From: Paenibacillus sp. V4I7
GTDB taxonomy: Bacteria > Bacillota > Bacilli > Paenibacillales > NBRC-103111
Reading direction: 5' to 3'
Assembly (NCBI RefSeq): GCF_030817275.1
Contig: NZ_JAUSZD010000002.1
Span: 6,921,001-6,985,000 of the forward strand
Length of the DNA: 64,000 nt
Below are positions 7,347 through 15,990 of this stretch, one piece after another. The notes under the pieces were generated by a model, which saw nothing but the letters and a program-made list of their open reading frames with translations, made no database searches and was not told the origin of the DNA. Position 1 is the first letter of the stretch. Each line of letters opens with the position of its first letter. The translations under genes were made by a program, and so were the position numbers.

Positions 7347-7718
7347 TTACTTTCGTTTCTCCGAATCAATCGTTGCCATAACGTCTTTCGACATTTTGCG
7401 AATAAGCTCTATCTCCTCCATGCTACGTTCCTCCAGAAAAGCCGCGAGTATCCTGATTGCGTCTCGCTTCCCCTCTAAGCCTTTGCCCATCTCCAAATCC
7501 CCAAAGCGAAATGCGTCAATTGGCTCTGCACCAAGCGCTGTAACAATTTTTTCTAAGCTCTCAAGAGAAATGTTACGCTCGCCTCTCTCCACCCCAGCTA
7601 AATACGTATTTTCCATATCACATCTCTCAGCCGCAGTGAGTTGCGTGAGTCCTCTCTCTTTCCGCATTTGACGGAGACGCTTCCCTACTAATATCTTCAA
7701 TTCCGCCACTAATCTCAC
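7347..7718 (-). CDS. Xre-family transcriptional regulator
   Basis: The 123-residue protein has a helix-turn-helix of the lambda cI/Xre class at about residues 10-70 (LRQMRKERGLTQLTAAERCDM, then GVERGERNISLESLEKIVTAL), followed by a short helical C-terminal part. It is transcribed opposite to its neighbours, the usual position of an element's repressor. It may control the divergent EcsC-type gene or the element's mobility genes. The target is unknown. Confidence 0.8.
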   Translation of the reverse strand: MRLVAELKILVGKRLRQMRKERGLTQLTAAERCDMENTYLAGVERGERNISLESLEKIVTALGAEPIDAFRFGDLEMGKGLEGKRDAIRILAAFLEERSMEEIELIRKMSKDVMATIDSEKRK

Positions 7719-7944
7719 CTGTCCTTCTCTCTTTAATGGTAGAGAAGGGAATCTTTACGAAGAAGGTCATCAAACATTCATTTATTGTTGTTTTTGTACT
7801 TATTAGTCTAGTATAATCATGATAGGTCAAAGGAACTATTTGGAAGCGCAGAGTAGGGTTTGGGAACTCAGTTGCGAATCACTTTTTGACGAACGGTGTT
7901 ACTTCACGCTCGTTAGTAGTGAAATTCGGGAAGGGGAACGGCAA

Positions 7945-8565
7945 ATGGCTATCACACAGGGGGCAATCAGCAAGGCACTAGATTGGGCGTACGAGAAGGC
8001 AATCACAGGGGGATTGCCAGGAACAAGCGACGCTTACGAGTTGGCAGAGGAGTACGCCAAAAAAGGAGGGGACGTGCAGACGCAGGTAGACGCGCTCATT
8101 CGGTGGCAGAGCGGAAAGAGTGCAACATCTGGGTTTATTACAGGCTTAGGTGGGATTGTGACCCTACCAGTTGCAATTCCAGCAAATCTTGCTTCTGTTC
8201 TCTACATACAGCTAAGGATGATCGCGACAATCGCAACCTTAGCCGGACATGACGTGAAAGACGATAAGGTAAGAGCAATGGCTTACGCATGTCTGTGTGG
8301 GAATGCAGCAGTGGAAATCCTGAAAGATGTCGGCATTGCCGTTGGTAAGAAGTTTGCTGAGCAAGGACTAAAGAAACTTTCCTATGAAGTCATCAAGAAA
8401 ATAAATCAAAAAGTGGGCTTTCGCTTATTGACGAAGTTTGGCAGCAAAGGAATCATCAACCTATCTAAAGCAATCCCGATTGTTGGAGGGATCACAGGGG
8501 CAGTTGTAGACGGCGCTTCCACAAGTGGGATAGGTAAGATTGCTAAGAGATTATTCGTTGAATGA
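7945..8565 (+). CDS. EcsC-family protein
   Basis: The 206-residue protein matches the EcsC family pattern. The core GLGGIVTLPVAIPANLASVLYIQLRMIATIATLAGHDV at about 55-95 is followed by a short helical region and a Gly-rich C-terminal hydrophobic stretch (IPIVGGITGAVVDG). The family is membrane-associated and poorly understood. I placed the start at the ATG at 7945 behind GGGGAACGG; an upstream ATG at 7819 gives 42 extra residues that do not look like the family. Confidence 0.7.
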   Translation: MAITQGAISKALDWAYEKAITGGLPGTSDAYELAEEYAKKGGDVQTQVDALIRWQSGKSATSGFITGLGGIVTLPVAIPANLASVLYIQLRMIATIATLAGHDVKDDKVRAMAYACLCGNAAVEILKDVGIAVGKKFAEQGLKKLSYEVIKKINQKVGFRLLTKFGSKGIINLSKAIPIVGGITGAVVDGASTSGIGKIAKRLFVE

Positions 8566-8633
8566 GGTTACATAACTAAGACGACCACTGAGTTTTATTA
8601 AGTTACATAAATCATAATGAGGAGCACATCCAC

Positions 8634-9992
8634 ATGAAAAAACTATCTAAAGTTATAGCAAGCGCACTTATTTCTTCCATGTTATTCGCCAATGTCTCTT
8701 TTGCTGCCGACCTAAACATGAAGGTAAACAATACGTCTGTTCAGTTCCAATACGGCACCCCATTCATAGACAACGGAAGCAGCCTGCTCCCCCTTCGCGA
8801 TCTGCTTATCGCGCTCGGCGTTAAAAACGACGACGAACACATCCGCTGGAACGAAAAGGTTCAGAGCGTTACGATCTTGAAAGACAGCAAAGAAGTAACT
8901 CTTTACGTAGGAAGTAAGCAAATTTACTTGAACGGCAAATTACACGCGACGCTGGAGGTGCCTGCCCAAAACGTGAACGGCAGAGTCTTCCTTCCAGCCA
9001 GAGCAGTAGCCGAAGCACTTGGATACTTCGTCGGCTTCGATGCCGAGTCGAGCACCATCCTCGTGCAAGAAGTGCCGTTTGGCGGTGGAGTGAAGGCGGA
9101 CGACTTCGATAATGGGCCCACCTCGGCAAGCAGCAGCATCGGCATCGAGACCATGAAATCTGCCCTGAAGCAATACACGGACGGAGTCAGCCTCAGCAAC
9201 GCGACCGTCAAGGTGCTTGAGCAGAACGAGCAGGCGTTCTTTTCAGCGGACCGCTCCAAGCTCTCTCTTGACAAGATCGCAAAGGCTGCTTTACCTGGTA
9301 ACATTGCGAAATCCCCGTCCAGTTACGCAGGAAGCATCGTCAACCTTACATTCATGGAGATCGATTCGATTCGCGAACTGCTGATGGGCAACGACCAAAC
9401 TTTTACAGGAGCGGTCGGGCACACCGGAGGAAAATACAACCAGATAACGGAGACAGTGGAGGATAGAACTTATTTTCAAGTCTTCTACTTGGGCAAGAAT
9501 GGCCTTACAAAAGGCGACTCTGCGACGGTTAACGGCGTAGTGGTCGGAGAGACAACCATTGAATTGACCAACCCCTTGGGTGTGAAGTCAACACCCCCGA
9601 TGTATGTCATTGTGGCTGGTAATATGTTAAGCACCTCTGAGGATTACGACATTCGTGTGGAGCAGTCTAAAAGCGGCACGATCGATTGGTCGGCATTAGA
9701 CAAAGAAACTCAAGAACGTATTGAAAGACTGTTACTAGTAACGTTAAACAAGGATGGGTTGCTTATCAACGACCGGACCTATACTTATGGACTAGAGATC
9801 ACTAAAGCACAAATTCAGGATTACGAATATGTGCCTACAAGCAAGACTGTGTTGCCTTCCGGCAGTCTGACCATTCCTTTGAACTCATTTAAAGACAGCA
9901 AAGGAAAGTCGATGACAGCTCAATCCGGTTCATTCTTTGTAAAGATTACGACCAATTACGGTGAGTTTATCAAGTTTGTCGATTTTGAGTAA
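8634..9992 (+). CDS. secreted copper-amine-oxidase-N-like stalk domain protein
   Basis: A signal peptide (MKKLSKVIASALISSMLFANVSFA) is followed at about 25-145 by a copper amine oxidase N-terminal-like stalk domain, with the hallmark LLPLRDLLIALGV and GRVFLPARAVAEALG segments. The remaining 300 residues are not recognised. Such domains are common in exported proteins of Paenibacillus and probably mediate cell-wall or surface contacts. A clear terminator follows at 10086. In an element otherwise devoted to replication and defence this is a cargo gene. Confidence 0.8.
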   Translation: MKKLSKVIASALISSMLFANVSFAADLNMKVNNTSVQFQYGTPFIDNGSSLLPLRDLLIALGVKNDDEHIRWNEKVQSVTILKDSKEVTLYVGSKQIYLNGKLHATLEVPAQNVNGRVFLPARAVAEALGYFVGFDAESSTILVQEVPFGGGVKADDFDNGPTSASSSIGIETMKSALKQYTDGVSLSNATVKVLEQNEQAFFSADRSKLSLDKIAKAALPGNIAKSPSSYAGSIVNLTFMEIDSIRELLMGNDQTFTGAVGHTGGKYNQITETVEDRTYFQVFYLGKNGLTKGDSATVNGVVVGETTIELTNPLGVKSTPPMYVIVAGNMLSTSEDYDIRVEQSKSGTIDWSALDKETQERIERLLLVTLNKDGLLINDRTYTYGLEITKAQIQDYEYVPTSKTVLPSGSLTIPLNSFKDSKGKSMTAQSGSFFVKITTNYGEFIKFVDFE

Positions 9993-10376
9993 ACAGTGAG
10001 GGTATATCCTTTAATCTGACAGCCCTGAGATAAAGCTTGATCTGGCACCATAAAGCAATCTAACCTAAAATGAAACTCGAATGTTGCCCCTATCCTCGAA
10101 ATTGTGGATAGGGGCTTTTCTGTTCGAAAATCGGCTTCCAAGTCGATTGAAATAACAATAGTTTTTACAGGGAGGCATCGTCAGTCGGGCAATGCTTTAT
10201 TTTTTTGCCTTACAATCGCTAGGTTAGTTTAAATTGTAAGTTACGAAAATGTCGGTGGCATATCCGCAATCGTCGCTCCTGTCACTCCAATCAATGTTTG
10301 ATGATATCGACTTCCAAAAATAATTTGTGATAGAATAAGTGTCATTGTCATATTTCGAGAAAAGGCGCTGATAGAT
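9993..10376. other. intergenic region with terminator and weak promoter
   Basis: This 384-base gap holds the terminator at 10086-10119 and, near its right end, a possible promoter with TAGAAT at 10331-10336 preceded by TGTGA and a poor TCGACT -35 at 10307-10312. I see no coding sequence. Confidence 0.4.
10086..10119 (+). terminator. terminator after the stalk-domain gene
   Basis: GCCCCTATCC and GGATAGGGGC form a perfect 10-bp stem around a 10-base loop, followed by TTTT. Confidence 0.85.
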
Positions 10377-11048
10377 TTGGGAAAATCCACAAAATCCAAA
10401 AAAACCGCAAAGCCAGAAAAAACTGAAAAGCCAGAAAAACCAGTAAAGCTGAAAGATTTTTGTGATCCATTATTCTGTGAATACGACGTCCTGTACAAGC
10501 GCCTCAAGAAATTTATGGACTATATCGGACTGAAGATGGACCAACTCAAAGACAAGTCTGGTGAAATATCCTTTTATGAAGAAGAAAGAGGAATGATACT
10601 TCAGCTGTTGAAAGAGATGGGCGAATCATATCTAATCAAAATTACATCGAGTAAAGAACTTGGAAAAAATTCAGCTGAAGTGATTGAAAATTCCAGACAA
10701 TTTCATGAACGAATGGTAACTGTTGCTGAAAATATACCTCACGAGGATATGAAAGTGGGATGGCTCAATCTGATTGACCTGTTAAGCAGAAAGCAGGCTC
10801 ATGATTTGAATACAAACTTGATGGAAAAAATCAAGGCAATTGCCGATCAAGTGACAGGACTAAACTTGAACTACTTTGAACATTTGAAACTGCTGAATGA
10901 CATTCATGCTGGTTTAGATGCATGGGTCGAAAAAACGACTAACACCACTAACGAGAAAGTAAATACCACAACTAACCTGGTATTGTCAATAGAAAGTTAC
11001 ATGTCAAGCGTCTCGCATTTTTGCGAGACGCTTTTTGTCGTACGATAA
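10377..11048 (+). CDS. hypothetical protein with Lys/Pro/Glu repeat
   Basis: The frame opens with TTG at 10377 behind a weak AAAAGG site. Residues 10-25 are a KPEK-type repeat. The rest is helical and charged, with three Cys in the segment DFCDPLFCEY and near the end. No family was recognised. The last codons run through a strong terminator hairpin at 11006-11036, so the true end may once have been upstream. Confidence 0.5.
   Translation: MGKSTKSKKTAKPEKTEKPEKPVKLKDFCDPLFCEYDVLYKRLKKFMDYIGLKMDQLKDKSGEISFYEEERGMILQLLKEMGESYLIKITSSKELGKNSAEVIENSRQFHERMVTVAENIPHEDMKVGWLNLIDLLSRKQAHDLNTNLMEKIKAIADQVTGLNLNYFEHLKLLNDIHAGLDAWVEKTTNTTNEKVNTTTNLVLSIESYMSSVSHFCETLFVVR
11006..11036 (+). terminator. terminator overlapping the end of the 10377 gene
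   Basis: AAGCGTCTCGCA and TGCGAGACGCTT form a perfect 12-bp stem with loop TTTT, followed by more T. It lies inside the coding frame, 12 bases before the stop. Confidence 0.8.
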
Positions 11049-11145
11049 GTCTCGTAAACAACATCAGCACTATCAATTGAAGGAGGTGTTCCACTGGTAC
11101 CTTAAATCTCCAATGAAGTTATACAGATAATCAAGCACTTTATAA

Positions 11146-11166
11146 TTGCTCTTTGAAAACTGAATA
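11146..11166 (+). promoter_or_regulatory. boxA-like antitermination motif
   Basis: TTGCTCTTTGAAAACTGAATA matches the boxA-containing phrase found in rRNA leaders of Firmicutes (TG(C/T)TCTTTGAAAACT). It lies between a terminator and the start of the next gene, about 90 bases before the ATG at 11254, where a leader RNA would carry it. Recruitment of NusB/NusE is inferred. Confidence 0.45.
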
Positions 11167-11253
11167 TACAATCACAGCTGTATCAATATCGAACAGCGAT
11201 TTAGTAAATCCAGAGAACTCCTAAAACTAAACCTAAGAAAAGAGGAAATCTAA

Positions 11254-11886
11254 ATGCCACCAATTATGAAGAAAGCACTAGAAAATAAGGTCCAGAAACC
11301 CACCGAAAGCATCCGCCCCGAAGCGGCGCCCACCGGAGCCAGCTACGCGTCTCTCGGCTTTCAGCCAGTAAAAAGCAAACACACTAGCCGAACAGCAGGA
11401 ATGAGAAGCAAGTGCTCCATTGTCTTTGCGAAAGACGGCAAGCGCATTGAAGTCGAATCTGAAGTGCTTGACCATATCGGCGTTGAGGACTTTCTACAGT
11501 TTTCTGTGAATGACCAAGGGATCGCCTTCGGAAAGAACTTGCCAGACGGCGACGAATCCTTCCCAGTTAAAGAAAGGGACTCGAAAAAAGGCAAGGTGTA
11601 CTCAACTCCGTTAATTTCCGAGTTAATAGAGATTTTCAATCTTGACTTTAGCAATAAAACGACCATTTCCTTTCAGGAAGTTGTATACCTCGATAATCAT
11701 GGATTGGCTGTCGCTTTCGTGCCGATCCAGCGATTGAGTCAACCTGAAACCAAATCGGAGCAGCACGAAGCGCAGCCAGAAGAATCCAACGACACCTCCA
11801 CTTTCGCAGAAGAAGCCGACGCGGAAGAGCAACTTGAAGTCACGGAGCATCAACAACTAGATCAGGATCAAGATTTGGACGAGTAA
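11254..11886 (+). CDS. hypothetical protein with acidic tail
   Basis: The 210-residue protein has a basic N-terminal part (about 1-50), a central folded region of about 100 residues (CSIVFAKDGKRIEVESEVLDHIG and on), and a long Glu/Gln/Asp-rich C-terminal tail. A start ATG follows AAGAGGAAAT. No family was recognised. The acidic tail is like that of some DNA-mimic or single-strand-binding-type proteins, but that is not evidence of function. It is the first gene after the boxA-like leader and leads into the replication module. Confidence 0.55.
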   Translation: MPPIMKKALENKVQKPTESIRPEAAPTGASYASLGFQPVKSKHTSRTAGMRSKCSIVFAKDGKRIEVESEVLDHIGVEDFLQFSVNDQGIAFGKNLPDGDESFPVKERDSKKGKVYSTPLISELIEIFNLDFSNKTTISFQEVVYLDNHGLAVAFVPIQRLSQPETKSEQHEAQPEESNDTSTFAEEADAEEQLEVTEHQQLDQDQDLDE

Positions 11887-11911
11887 CACGTCTGGACTTT
11901 GATTTTGTCGG

Positions 11912-12017
11912 GCGTGGCTGGATTGGTAAACCAACTATTCGATCCCTTACCCTTGTTGAGGCAACGGCCGAAACCACACGGATTTAGTAAGTTGCTTGTT
12001 CGCCCTTACAGCCACGC
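11912..12017 (+). ncRNA. candidate structured RNA upstream of the 12098 gene
   Basis: GCGTGGCTG at 11912-11920 pairs perfectly with CAGCCACGC at 12009-12017. Inside lie the hairpins TTGGT-AA-ACCAA (11923-11934) and GTTG-AGG-CAAC. A further hairpin GCCTTAGC/GCTAGGC follows just downstream. No long reading frame with a ribosome site is present. It may be a leader RNA or part of an origin. Confidence 0.35.
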
Positions 12018-12097
12018 AGTTCGTTTAAGCCTTAGCCGCAAAGACGCTAGGCATTGCTCAACTAGCCCTATAATTAACTTTAAAGGAGTGTAATAAA

Positions 12098-12871
12098 TTG
12101 CGAATCTTCCGATTGCTAAATGAAAAATATTGCGACATCATCGATTTCTACCAATCGCTTGATAAGAAGAATGCTGTTCTCAAATCTTGTGAAATTAGGT
12201 GCTATTCTGAAGAATTCTCTGCATCGAAGTTTGGAGAATTCCTGTCCGAAATTCTGCCCGAGCCTTCCCGTCCCATATCTTCAGCATTTAGTTTACGTGT
12301 TGGAGCTAAGTTCTTCTCTGCTATCTGGGATGTAGTGAATCCAGTTCAAGTGGAGGATGAACAAGCAATTCTTCGTTGGCACCATTTATTTTCGGCAGCA
12401 ATCTATCGTTTATGTCTCCACGATTGTGATTTTGAAATAATACTTCATGCGTTTGATAAAAGTGATGTGCTAATGGAAACACCGTATTTCTTGCATCCAC
12501 TCCCTGCTTTCCACAATACCTGGGGAGCGCGGCAAGCCACCATCACTGCTAAGGTGGATTCGTTCGAAGGCATTCTTTTACGAGACGTGCCTCGACACAT
12601 GCGGCGCATCTGGATAGATAACATGATTGAGGGGATTCGTACAAGAGAACCCCTTCCCTTCTCAATATCAGAAGCGAAAGACCATCTTGAAGTAACTTGG
12701 CACTTTCAGGAGGATGCTGCAAGCAACGAAATGTTGAGTAGCGTATTCTGGAATCCTGGTCAAGATTGCTCAAATGACTTCGGTCCCTACTACGATCTTT
12801 ATGAAAAAGAAGAATTCCTGTATGAGATAGATCAGTTGCAGTTGTTAAAGGCAGGTGACTTGGATGACTGA
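12098..12871 (+). CDS. hypothetical protein of the replication module
   Basis: This 257-residue protein starts at TTG behind AAAGGAGTG at 7-base spacing. It is acidic with many aromatic residues and has no membrane segment or recognised motif. Its last 8 bases overlap the next gene, which encodes the PrimPol domain, so the two are almost certainly translated together and the protein may help in element replication. Confidence 0.6.
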   Translation: MRIFRLLNEKYCDIIDFYQSLDKKNAVLKSCEIRCYSEEFSASKFGEFLSEILPEPSRPISSAFSLRVGAKFFSAIWDVVNPVQVEDEQAILRWHHLFSAAIYRLCLHDCDFEIILHAFDKSDVLMETPYFLHPLPAFHNTWGARQATITAKVDSFEGILLRDVPRHMRRIWIDNMIEGIRTREPLPFSISEAKDHLEVTWHFQEDAASNEMLSSVFWNPGQDCSNDFGPYYDLYEKEEFLYEIDQLQLLKAGDLDD

Positions 12872-13445
12872 CAATGTATCGATTCCATACAGCAACATTG
12901 CAGAGGCAATGAAAGCCTACGCAGCGTTAGGTTGGTTCGTCATTCCATTGTGTTCATGCGATCATAGTGGGATGAGTGAGTACCATCGAATCAACTGCTC
13001 TAAGCCAGGGAAAGTCCCGCTCATCAAAGACTGGACGCAAGGGTCTGTACCTTCTAATGAAACCATCAATAAATGGGTGCAGCAATGGCCTAACTTGAAC
13101 GTTGGGCTTGTTCTTGGTTCCAGTTCTGGCATCGTCGCCATTGACGTAGACGGGGAATACGGCGAGGAGTTACTTCAGAAGTGGAGCAACGGCGATCTTC
13201 CCGAAACGTGTGAGTTTACAACCCCTGGAGGCGGAAGGCGGCTGATGTATGCCGCTTCCCTCGGCGTAAAAGCCAAGAAATGCGGGGAAAGCCACCCGAG
13301 CAAACCTCATGAGGAATGTGCCTTGCTCGGTGATGGCCAGCAAACGGTTCTTCCCCCTTCCCGTCACGCCAACGGAGGCCTCTACGAATGGAAAGGAGGA
13401 AGTAGCCCTTGGGAATTAAACTACCAGCCCAGCCAATATGGATGA
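12864..13445 (+). CDS. bifunctional DNA primase/polymerase (PrimPol) domain protein
   Basis: The 193-residue product matches the bifunctional primase-polymerase N-terminal family. It starts YAALGWFVIPL, has KPGKVPLIKDW with the lysine-rich nucleotide site, the metal-binding VAIDVDG at about 90-96, TPGGGRRLMY, and the late GDGQQTVLPPSRH block. It would make primers and extend them on element DNA. In most related elements this domain is fused to the helicase; here a stop separates them and the helicase gene starts inside this gene in another frame. I chose the ATG at 12864; GTG at 12855 is the alternative. Confidence 0.85.
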   Translation: MTDNVSIPYSNIAEAMKAYAALGWFVIPLCSCDHSGMSEYHRINCSKPGKVPLIKDWTQGSVPSNETINKWVQQWPNLNVGLVLGSSSGIVAIDVDGEYGEELLQKWSNGDLPETCEFTTPGGGRRLMYAASLGVKAKKCGESHPSKPHEECALLGDGQQTVLPPSRHANGGLYEWKGGSSPWELNYQPSQYG

Positions 13446-15544
13446 TGAAACGTATGATTCTGAGTCCAGCAAGAGAAGCGGAATCGTCAGAAATTCAAAA
13501 CAACTTCGGGGAAGCTCATATCGAACAAGCATCAACATGTTCGATAGAAGACAGCGATCCTGACTTAGTTAAGCTAACAAAAAAGTGCCAAAAAGTCTGC
13601 ATCCACACTAATTGCCAACTGGTTGGCGGTGGCTGTGATGAGCAGACGTGGCATTTAATCGTATCGATGCTTGCCCGATCGGGACATCCCGAAGCCGCTC
13701 TCGCCTTTTCCATGCTTAGCGCCAAACACGACTCACACAGCGAGGAGCGCATCCGACAAATGATTGCTGAAGGTCAAAGTGCGTCCTACGGCCCGACCCG
13801 CTGCACGACCTTCGGCTGCGGGCTGGAGCAGATCGAACGCTGTCATGGAAAAGTACTGCGCAACTCGGAAAACGACGTGGTGAACAGTCCCGCAAGACTT
13901 CTGATGCCAGATCAAACAAGCGAGTCCCTGCAGGTGGCGCAGAGTGCTCTCAAACTGGTGGAATCCGGGGACCATGGAGCTCATCTAGAGCCAGAAGTCC
14001 TGCAATCATTTCTCAGGTTGAGGAGCCAGTCTCCCGCCGAATACGCCCGGCTGGAACAGCGGCTTCGCGCCGCCAAAGTCCCAATGAGGACCTTCAATCA
14101 GGCACTCAAGGACGCCCAAAACAAGTATGCCCAGACACAGTCAGTCGGCGGTGCGCTTGCTGAAATGGGTTTTTACCTTGATGCAAGTGGAACGCCAAAC
14201 GGCATGAACCAGAACAAATACGCTCGATACGTGCTGACCCAGCTCGCTCTCGGTGTTGCGGAAGGTGAGCGCTTTTACCTTTACGAAAACGGGGTTTGGG
14301 GAGAATTGAATGATCTAGCCATCAAGCGAAAGCTGCGAGATTATCTCCATGATCTGGTACCCGACTTCTGGACGGAGAAACTAGAGGAACAGTACGTAGG
14401 GGCGCTTCTGCGCGAGGCCGAGTACCTGGATGAGATAGACGGACAACGCGACTACATCAACCTTCAGAACGGTATGCTTTCACTAGGCAGCTTCGAACTG
14501 CTGCCGCATGATCGCCGTTACCATTCGACCATTCAAATCCGAATACCCTACACTCCCGACGCGAAGTGCCCACAGTTCATGCAGTTTCTGAATGAAGTTT
14601 TTCTGGGAGACCAAGAACTGGTTCGCGTCGGGCAGGAAATGTTCGGCTACTGCCTGACCGCTGAGACTAGGGCGGAAAAATGCTTCGTCCTCTTCGGAGA
14701 GGGTAGCAATGGTAAGAGCGTCCTTCTTAACGTGCTGAAGCTGCTTTGCGGCAGGGAGAATACGAGCAGCGTACCCCTTGCCGAACTGGAAAACGCGTTC
14801 GCCAGGCATGAGATCGTAGGAAAAACATTGAACCTCGCAGCGGAAAACGAGGTGGACGAAAAAGGACTGAACACGCAGTATTTCAAGGCCATCGTTTCCG
14901 GCGATCCCATTCACGTAGACGTAAAGTACGGCAAGGGCTTCATGTACGAGCCTGTCTGCAAGCTGGTCTTCGCCACGAACAGGCTGCCGTACAGCAGGGA
15001 TAAGTCTCACGCATTCCCGCGCAGGCTGATCATCTTTCCGTTCCGTGCAAAATTCAGCAGTAAGACGGCTGACAAACATCTCCGCGAGAAGCTGGAAGCG
15101 GAACTTCCTGGCATTCTGAACTTCGCCTTGGAAGGCCTGAAGCGACTGAGAGATCAAAACTACGTGTTCAGCCATTCTCAGGCGGCTGAACAGATGCTGA
15201 CCGAGTACCGCGCGACCATCAACCCCATGCTTTCATTTGTTAAGGACTGTATTGAGCCGACCCCAGGCACGGGAAGGGTTGGGCGAACCCGGCTGAGAGA
15301 AGAGTTCCAGCACTGGTGCAGGGATAATGGGCACACCGGACTTGCAGGAATGACCACCAAAAAGTTTTGGGATGCTTTTCGCAAGGTTCTGGACGAGGAG
15401 CGGATCGAATACACCGAATCCAAAAGCAATGGTCTCGATTGTTTTGTCGGTATTTCCATGAAGAATACCGGACCACAGAAATACTTTCGACAGGATTCCT
15501 CGCTGTCGAAGGTCTTCGAGGAGGAGCCGGATGACGAAGAGTGA
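13409..15544 (+). CDS. D5-type SF3 replicative helicase
   Basis: The 711-residue protein is a superfamily 3 helicase of the phage/poxvirus D5 type that would unwind DNA for element replication. The N-terminal part contains Cys and His pairs (CTTFGCGLEQIERCH near 130), a D5_N region at about 230-420, Walker A GEGSNGKS near 430, NLAAENEVDE near 473 (Walker B position), FATN near 520 (sensor), and a C-terminal winged-helix-like region. Translation starts at TTG 13409, with AGGAGG 9 bases upstream lying inside the PrimPol gene, so coupling is likely. It matches the helicase that accompanies recombinases in SCC-type cassettes. Confidence 0.87.
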   Translation: MGIKLPAQPIWMMKRMILSPAREAESSEIQNNFGEAHIEQASTCSIEDSDPDLVKLTKKCQKVCIHTNCQLVGGGCDEQTWHLIVSMLARSGHPEAALAFSMLSAKHDSHSEERIRQMIAEGQSASYGPTRCTTFGCGLEQIERCHGKVLRNSENDVVNSPARLLMPDQTSESLQVAQSALKLVESGDHGAHLEPEVLQSFLRLRSQSPAEYARLEQRLRAAKVPMRTFNQALKDAQNKYAQTQSVGGALAEMGFYLDASGTPNGMNQNKYARYVLTQLALGVAEGERFYLYENGVWGELNDLAIKRKLRDYLHDLVPDFWTEKLEEQYVGALLREAEYLDEIDGQRDYINLQNGMLSLGSFELLPHDRRYHSTIQIRIPYTPDAKCPQFMQFLNEVFLGDQELVRVGQEMFGYCLTAETRAEKCFVLFGEGSNGKSVLLNVLKLLCGRENTSSVPLAELENAFARHEIVGKTLNLAAENEVDEKGLNTQYFKAIVSGDPIHVDVKYGKGFMYEPVCKLVFATNRLPYSRDKSHAFPRRLIIFPFRAKFSSKTADKHLREKLEAELPGILNFALEGLKRLRDQNYVFSHSQAAEQMLTEYRATINPMLSFVKDCIEPTPGTGRVGRTRLREEFQHWCRDNGHTGLAGMTTKKFWDAFRKVLDEERIEYTESKSNGLDCFVGISMKNTGPQKYFRQDSSLSKVFEEEPDDEE

Positions 15545-15990
15545 CGTCCCCTTCCACGCTGGGTCCAAGCGCCGCCCGAGCCGCGTTGCCCCAAGTTTTT
15601 TCGCTGACAGTGGCGGAAAGTGGTGGAGGTTTCTGAACTTTCGCGAGACAGAATTTTTTTTGAGGGGGAGTTGAAAAAAAAGGTGCTGAGAGAAAAAGTT
15701 CCGCTCCGCTCCCCCACTCTGCCCCACTTAAACAGCACAAAAATTTCGATGCCATGCCTGTCGCTCTGCGCCTCGCAAACCGGGCAGGACTGGGATCGTT
15801 CACTCCAAATGCGGGGCGAATCTCACGGTGTAAAGAGTCCAAAGGGTTGCAAGGCCCCGAAACAGGGGCAGGCCCTTGCCACGGAGAGCGTGCCACGGCG
15901 ACAGCCAGAACGAAAGAAAACAATCTTGGAGCTTATATTATTCCTTAGAATACATAATTTTCCAGTAAAATTCTAAGGGGGATAAGTCCT
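15545..15990. other. GC-rich non-coding region, candidate origin or structured RNA
   Basis: This 446-base gap between the helicase and the next gene has open frames in several phases, but none has a convincing start, and I treat them as composition artefacts. Its left half has polypurine runs. The right half folds strongly: CTGTCGC at 15758-15764 pairs with GCGACAG at 15898-15904, and inside is GCAAG-[GCCCC-GAAACA-GGGGC]-AGGCC-CTTGC at 15849-15879. It may be the replication origin of the element or a non-coding RNA gene. Confidence 0.4.

Noticed and set aside
11079..11105. AAGGAGGTG followed by sequence similar to the complement of the 16S rRNA 3' end
   Set aside because: A few matching bases around a ribosome-site-like core; no rRNA gene or start codon nearby, probably chance.
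11899..12093. 64-codon open frame before the 12098 gene
   Set aside because: No ribosome site, and the sequence is better explained as paired stems.
15240..15976. Several open frames of 118 to 227 codons on both strands across the gap after the helicase
   Set aside because: They are in conflicting phases, lack good starts and come from a stop-poor GC-rich stretch; the folded structure is a better explanation.
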